DNA of 64,000 nucleotides from Rhizobium esperanzae (lineage in GTDB: Bacteria; Pseudomonadota; Alphaproteobacteria; Rhizobiales; Rhizobiaceae). Positions 35,842 to 44,741 of the stretch are shown here, piece by piece. The notes beneath the pieces were generated by a model. The model made no database searches and was not told the DNA's origin. It saw nothing but the letters and a program-made list of their open reading frames with translations. How positions within the stretch are numbered: position 1 is the stretch's first letter; each line of letters starts with the position of its first letter. The stretch is taken from NCBI RefSeq assembly GCF_014197615.1, contig NZ_JACIFY010000007.1:124001-188000 (forward strand). The letters run 5' to 3'. The position numbers and the translations under genes were made by a program.

Positions 35842-35866
35842 AGGCGACACCGTGTCAGTGTCGCCT
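35842..35866 (-). terminator. Hairpin after the DUF849 gene
   Basis: AGGCGACAC and GTGTCGCCT form a perfect 9-base stem with a 7-base loop, 8 bases after the DUF849 stop codon on the minus strand. No long T-run follows. Confidence 0.55.
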
Positions 35867-35873
35867 CAGCGGT

Positions 35874-36887
35874 TCACAGCCGCAGCGTCATAAGATCGCG
35901 ATACTCATCGGCGGTCATCAGATCGCGGCCAAGTGCAGCCGCTATTCCGGAAATCTGCTGGAATACCTCGACGTTCGACTGAATCTTGTCGTCACGGTGA
36001 GGCCACTTCCAAACCGTGTCTTCCATGCCGACGCGCACATGAACGCCCAGCAGGATTGCGAGGGTCGCAAGATAACTGCTGGTACGACCGCCGGTGCAGG
36101 CGATGATGGTAGAGTCTGCGTCGATGTGGCGGATGAGCCGAACGAGCCGAAGGAAGCCGTCGACCATCGTTTCGGGCGAATACATCGGGCTGCAGCCCGG
36201 AAGACCGGGCAGAACCAGCCAGTTCAAAGGGCCCTGAATGAGGCCACTGTCGATCAGGTATCGGCGGGCGTTGTCGATGTCGGCATCGGAGTAAACTGCG
36301 ATCTGCGGCGTGAGGCCGGCGTCGAGGGCGCGCTTGGTTTTCTCAATGATTGTCGCTGGAGATTTGACGAAGTGATTGTCGCCGAGAATGAGGGCCGTCG
36401 TGTTGACCGGCACGCCCTCCATAAGGCCGAGCTTCATCATTTCGGCCATCATTCGCTCTTCATCCGCGTTCACTGCAACGAGGCAGGCGTCCAGTGCGAC
36501 ATGCTGATGGTGGGTGCGCAGATGCGTGAGCGTTTCGCGGAAAAGGCCTGTGTCGAGCACGTTGTAGCCGCGTTCGTCTCTCGCGTGAATATGGATGATC
36601 TGCGCTCCTGCGGCGATGCATTCCTCAGCGGAGCGGATGATCTCCTCAGGCGTAATCGCCTGATTGGGGTTCTCGTTCTTCGTATAGAACGCGCCATTGA
36701 TCGCGGTCGACAGGATGAGCTTGGGCGGAGCCTCCCATTTTGGCATCGGCTCGGCGTCCGAAAAGGCAGTTCGGTCGATCGACATAATCGACGGGAAACC
36801 GAAAACTTTCCAACTCGCCTGGGCTCCCTCCCGGGATACCCATTTGTTTACCTGCTCCCAATTTACCGTGTTTGGTCTGCGTGACAT
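35874..36887 (-). CDS. Beta-keto acid cleavage enzyme (BKACE, DUF849)
   Basis: Zn-dependent enzymes of this family condense a beta-keto acid with acetyl-CoA and cleave it to acetoacetate plus a new CoA ester. 337 residues from the ATG that follows GGGAGG. Zn ligands His-x-His in IIHIHARDERG (about residue 89) and the Glu in RVGMEDTVWKWP. Known substrates include 3-keto-5-aminohexanoate (lysine fermentation) and dehydrocarnitine, both amine-bearing. It is divergent from the second saccharopine-like gene; each has its own copy of the same operator. Confidence 0.9.
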   Translation of the reverse strand: MSRRPNTVNWEQVNKWVSREGAQASWKVFGFPSIMSIDRTAFSDAEPMPKWEAPPKLILSTAINGAFYTKNENPNQAITPEEIIRSAEECIAAGAQIIHIHARDERGYNVLDTGLFRETLTHLRTHHQHVALDACLVAVNADEERMMAEMMKLGLMEGVPVNTTALILGDNHFVKSPATIIEKTKRALDAGLTPQIAVYSDADIDNARRYLIDSGLIQGPLNWLVLPGLPGCSPMYSPETMVDGFLRLVRLIRHIDADSTIIACTGGRTSSYLATLAILLGVHVRVGMEDTVWKWPHRDDKIQSNVEVFQQISGIAAALGRDLMTADEYRDLMTLRL

Positions 36888-36907
36888 TAGAGCCTCCCTT
36901 GCAATAT

Positions 36908-36923
36908 GAATGAACGTTAATGC
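36908..36923. promoter_or_regulatory. Candidate TetR operator for the DUF849 gene
   Basis: GAATGAACGTTAATGC; its reverse complement differs from the 37028-37043 site at one base of 16. Lies about 20 bases upstream of the DUF849 start. Confidence 0.65.
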
Positions 36924-37027
36924 ATTTTGATCACCATGTAAAGGACTTGCGGAAGAATCCAAATCGCTTGAAGCTGCCTTCAAAACAAGTCGGCACTCTT
37001 GACGAACGAGAAAATCAAGCGTCTAGT

Positions 37028-37043
37028 GAATTAACGTTCATTC
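37028..37043. promoter_or_regulatory. Candidate TetR operator for the second saccharopine-like gene and scoAB
   Basis: GAATTAACGTTCATTC, 15 bases before the start codon. It is in opposite orientation to, and 120 bases centre-to-centre from, the near-identical site that serves the divergent DUF849 gene. Confidence 0.65.
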
Positions 37044-37057
37044 TTTTGGAGGCGGCG

Positions 37058-38194
37058 ATGAGTCCAATTATAATGCTCGTGGGCGCTGGCCACATGGGAA
37101 GGAGTGCCCTCGCAATCCTCGCGCGGTCGGTGCCGAGCGCAAGCTTCGTCGTCGTCGATCGGTCCGCAGAAAGCTTGCGATTGGGTGAAGCCATCGCCCC
37201 TGAAAGAATAGCAACCCGTCAAGTCAATATTTCGAGTGACGGCCTCGACGCATCAGGCATGGACCTGGTGGTGAACTTGGCCGGCCCTTTTTTTCTCGGC
37301 TCGGATGGAGCGGCACGCGCGGCAATCGCAGCAGGTGCGGCCTATATCGATGTAGGGGACGATGCCGAAGGCACGACGACAATCCTCGCTCTGGACGAGT
37401 CGGCCAAATCCGGAAATGTGCCGGTGATAACGGGGGCCGGACTCTCGCCGGGCGTATCAAATTGGCTTGCCTGCAGCTTGCTTGAAAGTCACCCGGACCT
37501 CGACGGCGTCAAAATTGTCTGGATCACGCGCGAGCCGGATCCGGGTGGCCTCGCTGTATTGCGGCACATGTTGCACATGGCGGTAGCGCCGTGTCCGACG
37601 TGGCGCAACGGCCGTATGGAATTCACCAAGGGCTTTGTTCCGGAAACCGCCGAAAGCTTCGATGTACCGCCCCCCTTTCATCGGATCGAGGCCTACGACA
37701 CTGCCCATCCGGAGCCAGTCACGTTAGGGCGCTTTCGTCCCGATCTTTCGCTGGTTCAGTGCAAGGGCTCGCTCTTCCCGAATTGGGCGAATGCCGCCTT
37801 CTCGACACTCGGACGAATTGGTTTCGGCCATTCCGACATGGTAGTCGAAATTGACGGCAAGGACGTACAGCCGATCGAGGTTTTGTGGAAGTTGCTCTGG
37901 AAGAGACATGAATTGAAGCCGAGCGCGCAACGAATCTCGGCGACCCAGGTCAACGTCATCGGCACGCGAGGGAACAAGCCAATCGTCATGAAGTCGATCA
38001 CGGACGCGGGAGATATGAGCCGTGGCACAGGGCTCGGCATCTCCGCCGCGGCGCTCTCGCTTCTTGAGGACGGTGTTCCAGCGGGAGCCAACGGAGTGGA
38101 GGCGATTCCGTATCAGAGCGGCATCGACCGCTTCCTGCGTCTTGCCAGCGACGCCGGGTGCTTCGCAGACGGTGTCGTGACCACCCGCTTCTGA
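37058..38194 (+). CDS. Saccharopine dehydrogenase-like oxidoreductase, copy 2
   Basis: 378 residues from the ATG after TGGAGG. Rossmann start IIMLVGAGHMGRSALAIL, then VVNLAGPFFLGSDGAARAAI, AAYIDVGDDAEGT and GAGLSPGVSNWLA. These line up with copy 1 at 26814-27989 (VNMAGPYY, YLDICDD, GMGSSPGTTN), so the two are paralogues kept in one regulon. They may act on two related intermediates or form a heteromer. Followed by scoAB on the same strand after 125 bases. Confidence 0.85.
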   Translation: MSPIIMLVGAGHMGRSALAILARSVPSASFVVVDRSAESLRLGEAIAPERIATRQVNISSDGLDASGMDLVVNLAGPFFLGSDGAARAAIAAGAAYIDVGDDAEGTTTILALDESAKSGNVPVITGAGLSPGVSNWLACSLLESHPDLDGVKIVWITREPDPGGLAVLRHMLHMAVAPCPTWRNGRMEFTKGFVPETAESFDVPPPFHRIEAYDTAHPEPVTLGRFRPDLSLVQCKGSLFPNWANAAFSTLGRIGFGHSDMVVEIDGKDVQPIEVLWKLLWKRHELKPSAQRISATQVNVIGTRGNKPIVMKSITDAGDMSRGTGLGISAAALSLLEDGVPAGANGVEAIPYQSGIDRFLRLASDAGCFADGVVTTRF

Positions 38195-38319
38195 ATGTTG
38201 CGCTGGGCTTGGTCACGAGCCATACGCGTCGAGTGGCCCCGACGGGGCAACCGTCATGCGATGAGCCGGGTGAGAGGATGCCAGCCAATGCAGGTCAGAG
38301 CACTAATTAAGGGAGAGCT

Positions 38320-39024
38320 ATGAACAAGACCTATCCAACAGCTGAGGCCGCACTCGCCGGTCTCCTTTTCGATGGCATGACGATTGCGTCGGGCGGCTTT
38401 GGGCTGTGCGGCATCCCGGAACTCTTGATTGTCGCGATAAGGGACGCCGGAACGAAGAATATGACCATCGCCTCCAACAATTGCGGCGTCGATGATTTCG
38501 GGCTCGGTGTTCTCCTGAAGACGAGACAGATCAGCAAGATGATCTCGTCCTACGTCGGTGAAAACGCTGAGTTCATGCGGCAGTTTCTGAGCGGGGAGTT
38601 GGAGCTTGAGTTCAATCCGCAAGGCACTCTTGCCGAGCGCATGCGCGCCGGTGGGGCGGGCATTCCCGCTTTCTACACCCCCACTGGCGTGGGCACAGTC
38701 ATCGCCGATGGCAAAGAGCATAAGGAATTCGACGGCAGGACCTTTGTCCTCGAACGTGCGATCGTCGCAGACGTTTCCATCGTGAAGGCCTGGAAGGCCG
38801 ACCCCGCAGGCAATCTCGTGTTCCGAAAGACGGCGCGCAACTTCAATCCCCCGGCAGCCACATGCGGAAGGGTTTGCGTCGCCGAGGTTGAAGAGATTGT
38901 CCCTCTAGGCTCGCTCGATCCTGACCACATTCACCTTCCGGGAATCTATGTTCATCGCCTGATACAAGGGCAGCAAATGAAACAGATCGAGCAACGAACA
39001 GTTCGTAAACGGGAGGCTCAATAA
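38320..39024 (+). CDS. scoA: 3-oxoacid CoA-transferase subunit A
   Basis: 234 residues. CoA-transferase family I alpha subunit: [18 protein letters not shown] near the start, [11 protein letters not shown], and [16 protein letters not shown]. With subunit B it moves CoA from succinyl-CoA to acetoacetate, the product expected from the DUF849 enzyme nearby, making acetoacetyl-CoA for thiolysis. AGGGAGAG precedes the ATG. Its TAA overlaps the next ATG (TAATG). Confidence 0.92.
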   Translation: MNKTYPTAEAALAGLLFDGMTIASGGFGLCGIPELLIVAIRDAGTKNMTIASNNCGVDDFGLGVLLKTRQISKMISSYVGENAEFMRQFLSGELELEFNPQGTLAERMRAGGAGIPAFYTPTGVGTVIADGKEHKEFDGRTFVLERAIVADVSIVKAWKADPAGNLVFRKTARNFNPPAATCGRVCVAEVEEIVPLGSLDPDHIHLPGIYVHRLIQGQQMKQIEQRTVRKREAQ

Positions 39025-39653
39025 TGGCATGGGACCGCAATCAGATGGCCGCCCGCGCAGCGCTGGAACTACAGGACGGCTGGTATGTAAATCTTGGCAT
39101 TGGCATTCCGACCCTCGTATCGAACTATATTCCGGACGGGGTCAAAGTCACCTTGCAATCTGAAAACGGGATGCTCGGCATGGGCCCTTTCCCCTATGAA
39201 GGTGAGGAAGACCCGGATCTCATCAACGCCGGGAAACAGACGATCACGGAACTACCGCAGACGGCCTACTTCGATAGCGCGACTTCCTTTGCAATGATCC
39301 GTGGTGGAAAGATCGCAATGGCCATCCTCGGCGCGATGGAGGTGTCCGAGGAAGGAGATCTCGCCAACTGGATGATCCCCGGTAAGCTTGTGAAGGGGAT
39401 GGGCGGGGCTATGGATCTAGTCGCCGGGGTTGGACGTGTGGTTGTCCTCATGGAGCATACGAACAAAGCAGGCGAATCGAAGATTCTGAAGAAATGCAGT
39501 CTACCCTTGACTGGAAAGGGCGTAGCGAACCGGGTCATCACCAATCTCTGCGTATTTGATGTGGTCCCAGGCGGATTGAAGGTAGTGGAATTGGCGCCGG
39601 GAACTTCAGAGAGTGATGTTCTGGCAGCGACCGAGGCCCGTATCGTCAGCTGA
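39024..39653 (+). CDS. scoB: 3-oxoacid CoA-transferase subunit B
   Basis: 209 residues. The catalytic Glu that forms the covalent CoA thioester is Glu47 in [11 protein letters not shown]; other marks are [12 protein letters not shown] and [20 protein letters not shown]. Works as a heteromer with ScoA. This is the last intact gene of the island; decayed DNA begins right after it. Confidence 0.93.
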   Translation: MAWDRNQMAARAALELQDGWYVNLGIGIPTLVSNYIPDGVKVTLQSENGMLGMGPFPYEGEEDPDLINAGKQTITELPQTAYFDSATSFAMIRGGKIAMAILGAMEVSEEGDLANWMIPGKLVKGMGGAMDLVAGVGRVVVLMEHTNKAGESKILKKCSLPLTGKGVANRVITNLCVFDVVPGGLKVVELAPGTSESDVLAATEARIVS

Positions 39654-40161
39654 GTATTGTAGCCTTCTCATGAGCGCGGCGGACGGCGTGTTGCTAGGAT
39701 GTTCATGTTCTTGGCCAAAAAGATCGCATAATGGATCGACTGGAAGTGGCTGTGTGCCAACGCATGGAAAAAATTATCGATCGCCAAACATATAGCTATT
39801 CCGGCGAGCGGTCTCCCGTTCGATTACTTTCAACTGCGAAAGCCGAGTTCTCGATTGCAGATACACTGGCGCTGCCTCTCCTACGTCGACCCGAACCTTC
39901 ATCAACTCAGCGGGCCTGCACAAGAGTCGCATTGCCCCATGCGACAAAATGGCGTCAGGGCCGAAATACAGATGGTATCACGGAGCCGTGATTTGACCGA
40001 TAGTTGTCTCCGATTAAACGTGAGCCAACCAAAACAAAATCATAGGTAGTCCTTCTTACAAGAATTGGCTGCCCACCTCGTAAGTTATGAAATAACCAAC
40101 TGGCGTTGACGAGCGGGGGCTCGGAGTAACCAATTCTTCTCGTAGGGCGCGGCGGGATTAG
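39654..40161. other. Degenerate intergenic stretch
   Basis: About 500 bases without a supported gene. It contains a roughly 100-base segment (39731-39835) that aligns with 55467-55575, listed as a repeat. The rest shows no motif I can name. Confidence 0.5.
39731..39835 (+). repeat. Diverged repeat, copy A
   Basis: Begins TGGATCGACTGG and continues with TGTGCC, CGCCAAACATATAGCTATT and GTTCGATTACTTTCAACTGC. The same order of blocks is found at 55467-55575. Read as protein it gives WIDWKWLCA and IAKHIAI, matching the other copy, so both may be relics of one gene or element. The source is not identified. Confidence 0.45.
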
Positions 40162-41532
40162 CCAAAGCCGGTTGTTTTAGGAGCCTTTGTTAAAGCCGAA
40201 GGAGGCAGGTGCCCGTTTGTCGGCGGTGGCGGCGATGACTTCCTCGACGGTGGAACAGGTGCCGATCACCTAACCGGCGGCATCGGCGACGATGACTACG
40301 TAGTCGACAATATCGGCGACGTGGTGACGGAGAATACTGGCGAGGGAAGCGATACGATCTTTACGACGCTCGCGACTTTCTCATTGGCAAATGTCGCCAA
40401 TGTTGAAAACCTGACCTATACAGGGACAGCAGCGTTTACGGGTACCGGGAACGCGTTGAACAACGTCATCAGAGGTGGTGACGGTGTCAACATTCTAGAT
40501 GGCGGAGCCGGCGACGATACCTTGATGGGAGGCTTCGGCAACGATACGTTCATCGTCGACAGCCCGAACGACGTCATCATCGAAAATGCCGGCGCCGGGA
40601 CCGACACGATCAAGACGGCACTTGCGAGTTACTCGCTGGCCGCAATCAGCAATGTCGAAAACCTCACCTATACCGGGACCGCTGATTTCACAGGGACGGG
40701 CAACGAGCTTGCCAATACGATTACCGGAGGCATGGGCAACGATGTCCTGGATGGGGGAGCCGGAATCGATACTCTTGTGGGCGGTGCGGGCAATGATACC
40801 TACGTCGTCGACAATGTCAGCGATGTGGTCACCGAAGCTGCCAACGCCGGGATCGATACGATCAAGACGGCGCTCGCCAGCTATACTCTGGCCTCGCTCA
40901 CGAATGTCGAGAACCTCGTCTACACCGGGTCCTCTGATTTCGCGGGAACGGACAACGCATCGGCGAACGCGATTATCGGAGGGGCTGGTAATGACACGCT
41001 CGATGGTGGAACCGGCGCAGATACGCTGACGGGCGGCACCGGAAATGACATCTATGTGGTCGACAATGTCGGTGACCTGGTGATCGAGAATTCCGGCGAG
41101 GGGACCGACACAGTCAAGACCTCGCTGGCGACCTACACCCTCGGGGCGAATGTCGAAAACCTCACCTATACTGGTACGGCGGCGTTTACAGGAACGGGTA
41201 ATTCGCTGGACAACGTCATCACCGGCGGCAGCGGTGCAAACCGGCTGTCAGGTGGTGGAGGTGACGACATCTTGATCGGCGGCGCGGCTGCGGATACGTT
41301 CGCCTATGGCGCCAACGATGGCATAGACACGATCGTGGGCTTTGCCGCTTCCGGAACTGCTCACGATGTGCTCGCTGTCGATAGCGCGGTCTTTGCCGAC
41401 TGGGCGCATCTTTTGGCGGCTTCCACACAATCGGGCAGCGACGTCATCATCACGGCAGACGCGGACGACAAGATCATCCTCAAGAACGTGACGGTTGCGA
41501 GTCTCCAACCCGCAAATGTGCAATTCGTTTGA
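40162..41532 (+). pseudogene. RTX-type calcium-binding repeat protein, 3' part only
   Basis: The frame is open from just after a stop at 40159 and has no plausible start; repeats begin at once. It encodes long RTX-like units of about 90 residues: GGxGxDxLxGGxGNDTYVVDN, then a VENLTYTGT/FTGTGN segment, in about four copies, and ends with the usual DIIVGF-like closure and a type I secretion-competent C-terminus. Intact relatives are large secreted proteins exported by type I systems. The 5' portion has been lost. A strong terminator hairpin follows the stop, confirming that the 3' end is genuine. Confidence 0.7.
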
Positions 41533-41543
41533 TCGGCTCTCCG

Positions 41544-41568
41544 GCTCGTCCGGCACGGCCGGGCGAGC
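41544..41568 (+). terminator. Terminator-like hairpin after the RTX fragment
   Basis: GCTCGTCCGGC and GCCGGGCGAGC pair over 11 positions (one G-T) around the loop ACG, 12 bases after the RTX stop. Pyrimidine-rich sequence with T-runs follows. Confidence 0.65.
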
Positions 41569-41583
41569 TCACCCTCTTTCACG

Positions 41584-41830
41584 TTGGACAGGTGGGTTTT
41601 GACGTCTTGGGATTATGGTTTCGCGGGACAGTGCTTCGGTCCGGTATCGCTGGAAGAATTGAGAGCTTTGATTGCCCGGAACTTGCTTCCCCAGGCGGCC
41701 TTCGTTCGCCAGACGGGCGTTTGGCGGTATCGCGCCGAGAGCAGCTGTCTCCGATCCACTGATGGCCACGCGATCCGCGGTTTTCGACACCGCCGTCACG
41801 AAGTAAGTTTAGAGCCGCAGCGCCAACTTG
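41584..41830 (+). pseudogene. Possible GYF_2-domain fragment
   Basis: The reading frame contains SWDYGFAGQCFGPVSLEELR and ALIARNLLPQAAFVRQTG, which resembles a GYF_2 (DUF4339) domain, normally found beside membrane segments. There is no good start codon or ribosome site, and the frame runs on into sequence antisense to the MFS gene. Probably a relic. Confidence 0.35.
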
Positions 41831-41840
41831 CCGACGCTGA

Positions 41841-41876
41841 CCGACCCTCCAATGCGCAAGCGCATTGGTCTGTCGG
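41841..41876. terminator. Two-tier inverted repeat
   Basis: CCAATGCGC and GCGCATTGG form a perfect 9-base stem around AA, flanked by CCGAC and GTCGG that pair beyond a 3-base internal loop. It lies about 75 bases past the MFS stop on the minus strand and may terminate that gene; no T-run. Confidence 0.5.
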
Positions 41877-41951
41877 CCAATTCGCGGAACGCATGGATAA
41901 CCCGCAAAAGCCGAACGTAAAACTGAAAACAGCAACCGCTCGGCACATCCG

Positions 41952-43136
41952 TCATCCGTTGACGCTCCGAACAGTGACTACGCTCCCGCTGCCGGCAGCC
42001 CGGCGCGTAGCAAGCGCCTTGACCGAAAAGAGCGCGTAGATGATTAGCGGAAGGCAGACGAGATAGGAGGTCCTGATGCCCGCATGTTCGGCAATGAAAC
42101 CGAGCAGCGGCGGCGCCAGGAAGAAGACGACGAAGGTCATCTGGCCGAGAGCGGCGACGTTGAGATACGCCGCGCGATCGGTGCGCTGGGCCGCCGCCGA
42201 GACGGCGAGGGGATAGACCGCACTGCAGCCGGCGCCCATCAAGGCGAAGCCCGCCAGAGCGACATAGGCATGCGGTGCGCCCGAGACGGCGCAGGTGCCG
42301 ATCGCCGAAAGAACAAGCAACATCGTGGCGATGGCCCGCGCGCCAAACCGATCGACCAGCGGATCAACGAAAAGGCGCGCCAGAGCCATGCAAAAGGTAA
42401 AGAGTGTCAATCCCAGTCCGCCGATGAAGGGCTCGACTGAAAACACATCGCGCATATAGATCGCCGACCAGTCGATCCCGGCACCTTCGACGAGAAAGGC
42501 GGCGATGCCGATCACGCAGAGCGGCATCAACCCCCAGGTAGGCAGCGCGACGAGCGGCGCCTTGCCTTCATCCAACGTGATCCGCGCCGGCGCATTGCGC
42601 ATGCCGGCGATCGTGCAGATGCCGATGACAAGGACTACGACAAAGGTTACGGCGAGATGAAGCTGCATCGAAATACCGGCTTGCCGGACAACCGAAGAGA
42701 CAAGCGCCGTGACGAAGAAGCCGAGGCTCCAGAAACCATGGGCTCTGTTCATCACGCCGCGTCCCAGCTGTGCTTCGATGCGGTCGATCTCGACATTGAG
42801 ATTGATCTCCAGTGCCCCGGCGAGCAGCCCCTCGACAAAAAGCAAACAAAGCACGGCCGGCGCAGCGCCGATCCATGGCACCAGCGACAGCAGCGCAGAT
42901 GTTCCGAGAACTGTAATGAACGCCGTCGTCCGCGCCCCGAGCCGGGCGATCAAGGGCGAAGACAAAGTCAACGAAATCAAGGCGCCGATCGCACCCCCTA
43001 TCAAGGTTAACCCAAGCTCCGACTTATCGACGCCAAGCGCATCCTGCAAATCCGGCATCCTCGACAACAGCGCCCCCAGTGACACGGCGAAGAGAAAGAA
43101 GCAGACATAGATCCGCTGCTGCGGCGCGATTTTCAT
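41952..43136 (-). CDS. Major facilitator superfamily transporter
   Basis: 394 residues, about 12 transmembrane helices, inner membrane. Sugar/fucose-permease-like MFS features: the N-terminal RIYVCFFLFAVSLGALLSRMP, GLTLIGGAIGALIS, loop ARLGARTTAF, and the second-half repeat VDPLVDRFGARAI. Relatives in rhizobia include MosC of the rhizopine locus, but I see no other rhizopine gene. Stands alone between decayed fragments, with an intact frame and a good start, so it is probably functional. Substrate unknown. Confidence 0.85.
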   Translation of the reverse strand: MKIAPQQRIYVCFFLFAVSLGALLSRMPDLQDALGVDKSELGLTLIGGAIGALISLTLSSPLIARLGARTTAFITVLGTSALLSLVPWIGAAPAVLCLLFVEGLLAGALEINLNVEIDRIEAQLGRGVMNRAHGFWSLGFFVTALVSSVVRQAGISMQLHLAVTFVVVLVIGICTIAGMRNAPARITLDEGKAPLVALPTWGLMPLCVIGIAAFLVEGAGIDWSAIYMRDVFSVEPFIGGLGLTLFTFCMALARLFVDPLVDRFGARAIATMLLVLSAIGTCAVSGAPHAYVALAGFALMGAGCSAVYPLAVSAAAQRTDRAAYLNVAALGQMTFVVFFLAPPLLGFIAEHAGIRTSYLVCLPLIIYALFSVKALATRRAAGSGSVVTVRSVNG

Positions 43137-43403
43137 AATGCAACTCCGGGGATTAACGCGTCGAGGCAGAACACGCGCTTTTGGATCTGTGATGAATACC
43201 TCACAGAGCCGGAGATCAAAACTTGTTTCTGAGGGTAAGCGACGGAGCAGGCAGCTTTACTTGACCTTCTTCATGATCACTCGCGAGGTCGGCTTTTGGA
43301 AAGGCGTGATCCTTGTGATCTTCACGATCGCTCGCGAAACACGCTGGCGGCAATATCAGCACTGCGACGGGGCCGCTCAATCTTTCTTGCCGCCCTTCGA
43401 TCG
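43137..43403. other. Intergenic stretch between the MFS gene and the thiG relic
   Basis: No gene supported. Short related words (GATCACTCGCGA and GATCGCTCGCGA, about 50 bases apart) recur, of unknown meaning. Confidence 0.4.
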
Positions 43404-43622
43404 ATGCGTGCGCATTTTCCCGACGTGCCACTGATCGTCGATGCCGGCATTGGACGGCCGTCGCACGCAACGACCGTGATGGAGTTGGGTTTCTATGGGT
43501 CCTTCTCAACACTGCGGGTGCCGGCGCCGGTGACCACGCCGCAATGGTAGGAGCCTTCGCCAAGGCAAATTGAGGCAGGCAGGCATTCGGCGCCGGCGTG
43601 CTGGAGCCACGAGACCCGTGAT
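43404..43622 (+). pseudogene. thiG: Thiazole synthase ThiG fragment, frameshifted
   Basis: The C-terminal part of ThiG is recognisable: [32 protein letters not shown], then one base over [22 protein letters not shown], an in-frame stop, and QAFGAGVLEPRDP. The family's catalytic Lys region and everything upstream are missing. At least one frameshift and one stop make it a relic. Confidence 0.6.
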
Positions 43623-43738
43623 TGGAAAGGCGGTTTTTGAAGGTGAACTATCCCGATGGTTCGATTCCTATCAACTGCACCAGACGTCGAATAATAAGGT
43701 CTCAGGTTCATCGTCACCGCGCCTCACGTCGGCGATGA

Positions 43739-44602
43739 CTACGACGTGATCCAATCCGCAAAGATCTTCGAGAGCCGGCGTTGGCTACCAGCTTTTGGGT
43801 AGGCCAAATAATGCCCGATGTAGCGATTGTCTCTGCTATTGGTGAAGGGGCGCACGAGCCGACCACTTCTCAATTCCCGATTTGCGAGAGTATTCGACTC
43901 CAAAGCGATCCCCAGACCATTTGCCGCCGCGTCGACCGCAAGAAAACTTCTGTCGAAGCTCATGGCAGGAAGAGGTGGGGGGCCGAGATTGTTGAGTTCG
44001 AACCAGTCGATCCATTGGATGCGCTTCAAATCGCTTCTGATGAGCGGCAGGCGCTCAAGATCACGCGGCGTTTTCAGCCGCTCTGCCATTTTCGGACTGC
44101 ACAAGGGCGATACGGTTTCCTCCCCCAATGGCACAACGATGAGATCCTCACGGTTAGAAGGCTCACCGTAGACAATATCGACGTCAAAGAGGCCGTCGAC
44201 GAACCGCGCGTAATTCGTGCTCGCCGCCACCCTGACTTCCACCCCTTCATTCTTGCTGAGAAAGTCCGGTAGCCGTGCCGACAGCACCTGCGCGGCATAG
44301 CTAGGCGCGCAATGAACCCGCAAAAGATGCGCCTTGTTCGATGAAATCGTCTCAACACCGCGCCGAAGCTCCTCGAATGCGTTGGATGCATGGGAGAGGA
44401 GTGTCTGCCCTGCGAGGGTAAGGGTGACCTTGCGTGTGCTGCGTTCAAACAGAGATGTGCCCAAGTCCCGTTCCAGCTTTGCAATGGCGTGGCTGACGGC
44501 ACTTGGCGACAGATGCAACTCTTCAGCGGCAGCCCGGAAAGAAGCAAGCCGGGCTGCCGCTTCAAATATGCGAACCGCGGAAAGGGAAGCCATCTGTAAC
44601 AT
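43739..44602 (-). CDS. LysR-family transcriptional regulator (GcvA-like)
   Basis: 287 residues. N-terminal winged helix with FEAAARLASFRAAAEELHLS, PSAVSHAIAKLERDLGTSLF and the RKVTLTLAGQ turn; C-terminal periplasmic-binding-like effector domain (about 95-285; LRVHCAPSYAAQVLSARLP). GcvA-type spacing and FERSTRKV are visible. Divergent from the carbohydrate operon that starts 140 bases away, so it very likely controls that operon in response to a pathway metabolite. Confidence 0.9.
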   Translation of the reverse strand: MLQMASLSAVRIFEAAARLASFRAAAEELHLSPSAVSHAIAKLERDLGTSLFERSTRKVTLTLAGQTLLSHASNAFEELRRGVETISSNKAHLLRVHCAPSYAAQVLSARLPDFLSKNEGVEVRVAASTNYARFVDGLFDVDIVYGEPSNREDLIVVPLGEETVSPLCSPKMAERLKTPRDLERLPLIRSDLKRIQWIDWFELNNLGPPPLPAMSFDRSFLAVDAAANGLGIALESNTLANRELRSGRLVRPFTNSRDNRYIGHYLAYPKAGSQRRLSKIFADWITS

Positions 44603-44741
44603 GCCATAAGTGAACCAGATTCACCTACCGTTGTAAACTTCGCGTTTGTCGAACGTCATCAACTGCGGCAGTTTCGGCTCGCAAGCCGACTGACTTGTTC
44701 ATGATTTGCCAGATGCTCGGGAAGCATCGGGAGGAGATTGC

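Noticed and set aside
40060..40138. Inverted repeat AAGAATTGG/CCAATTCTT about 60 bases apart
   Set aside because: Too short and too far apart to be a terminator or IS ends; no transposase between them.
40400..41300. Regularly spaced DNA repeats that might suggest a CRISPR or minisatellite
   Set aside because: The period follows protein repeats of an RTX-type frame and the DNA copies are diverged at third positions.
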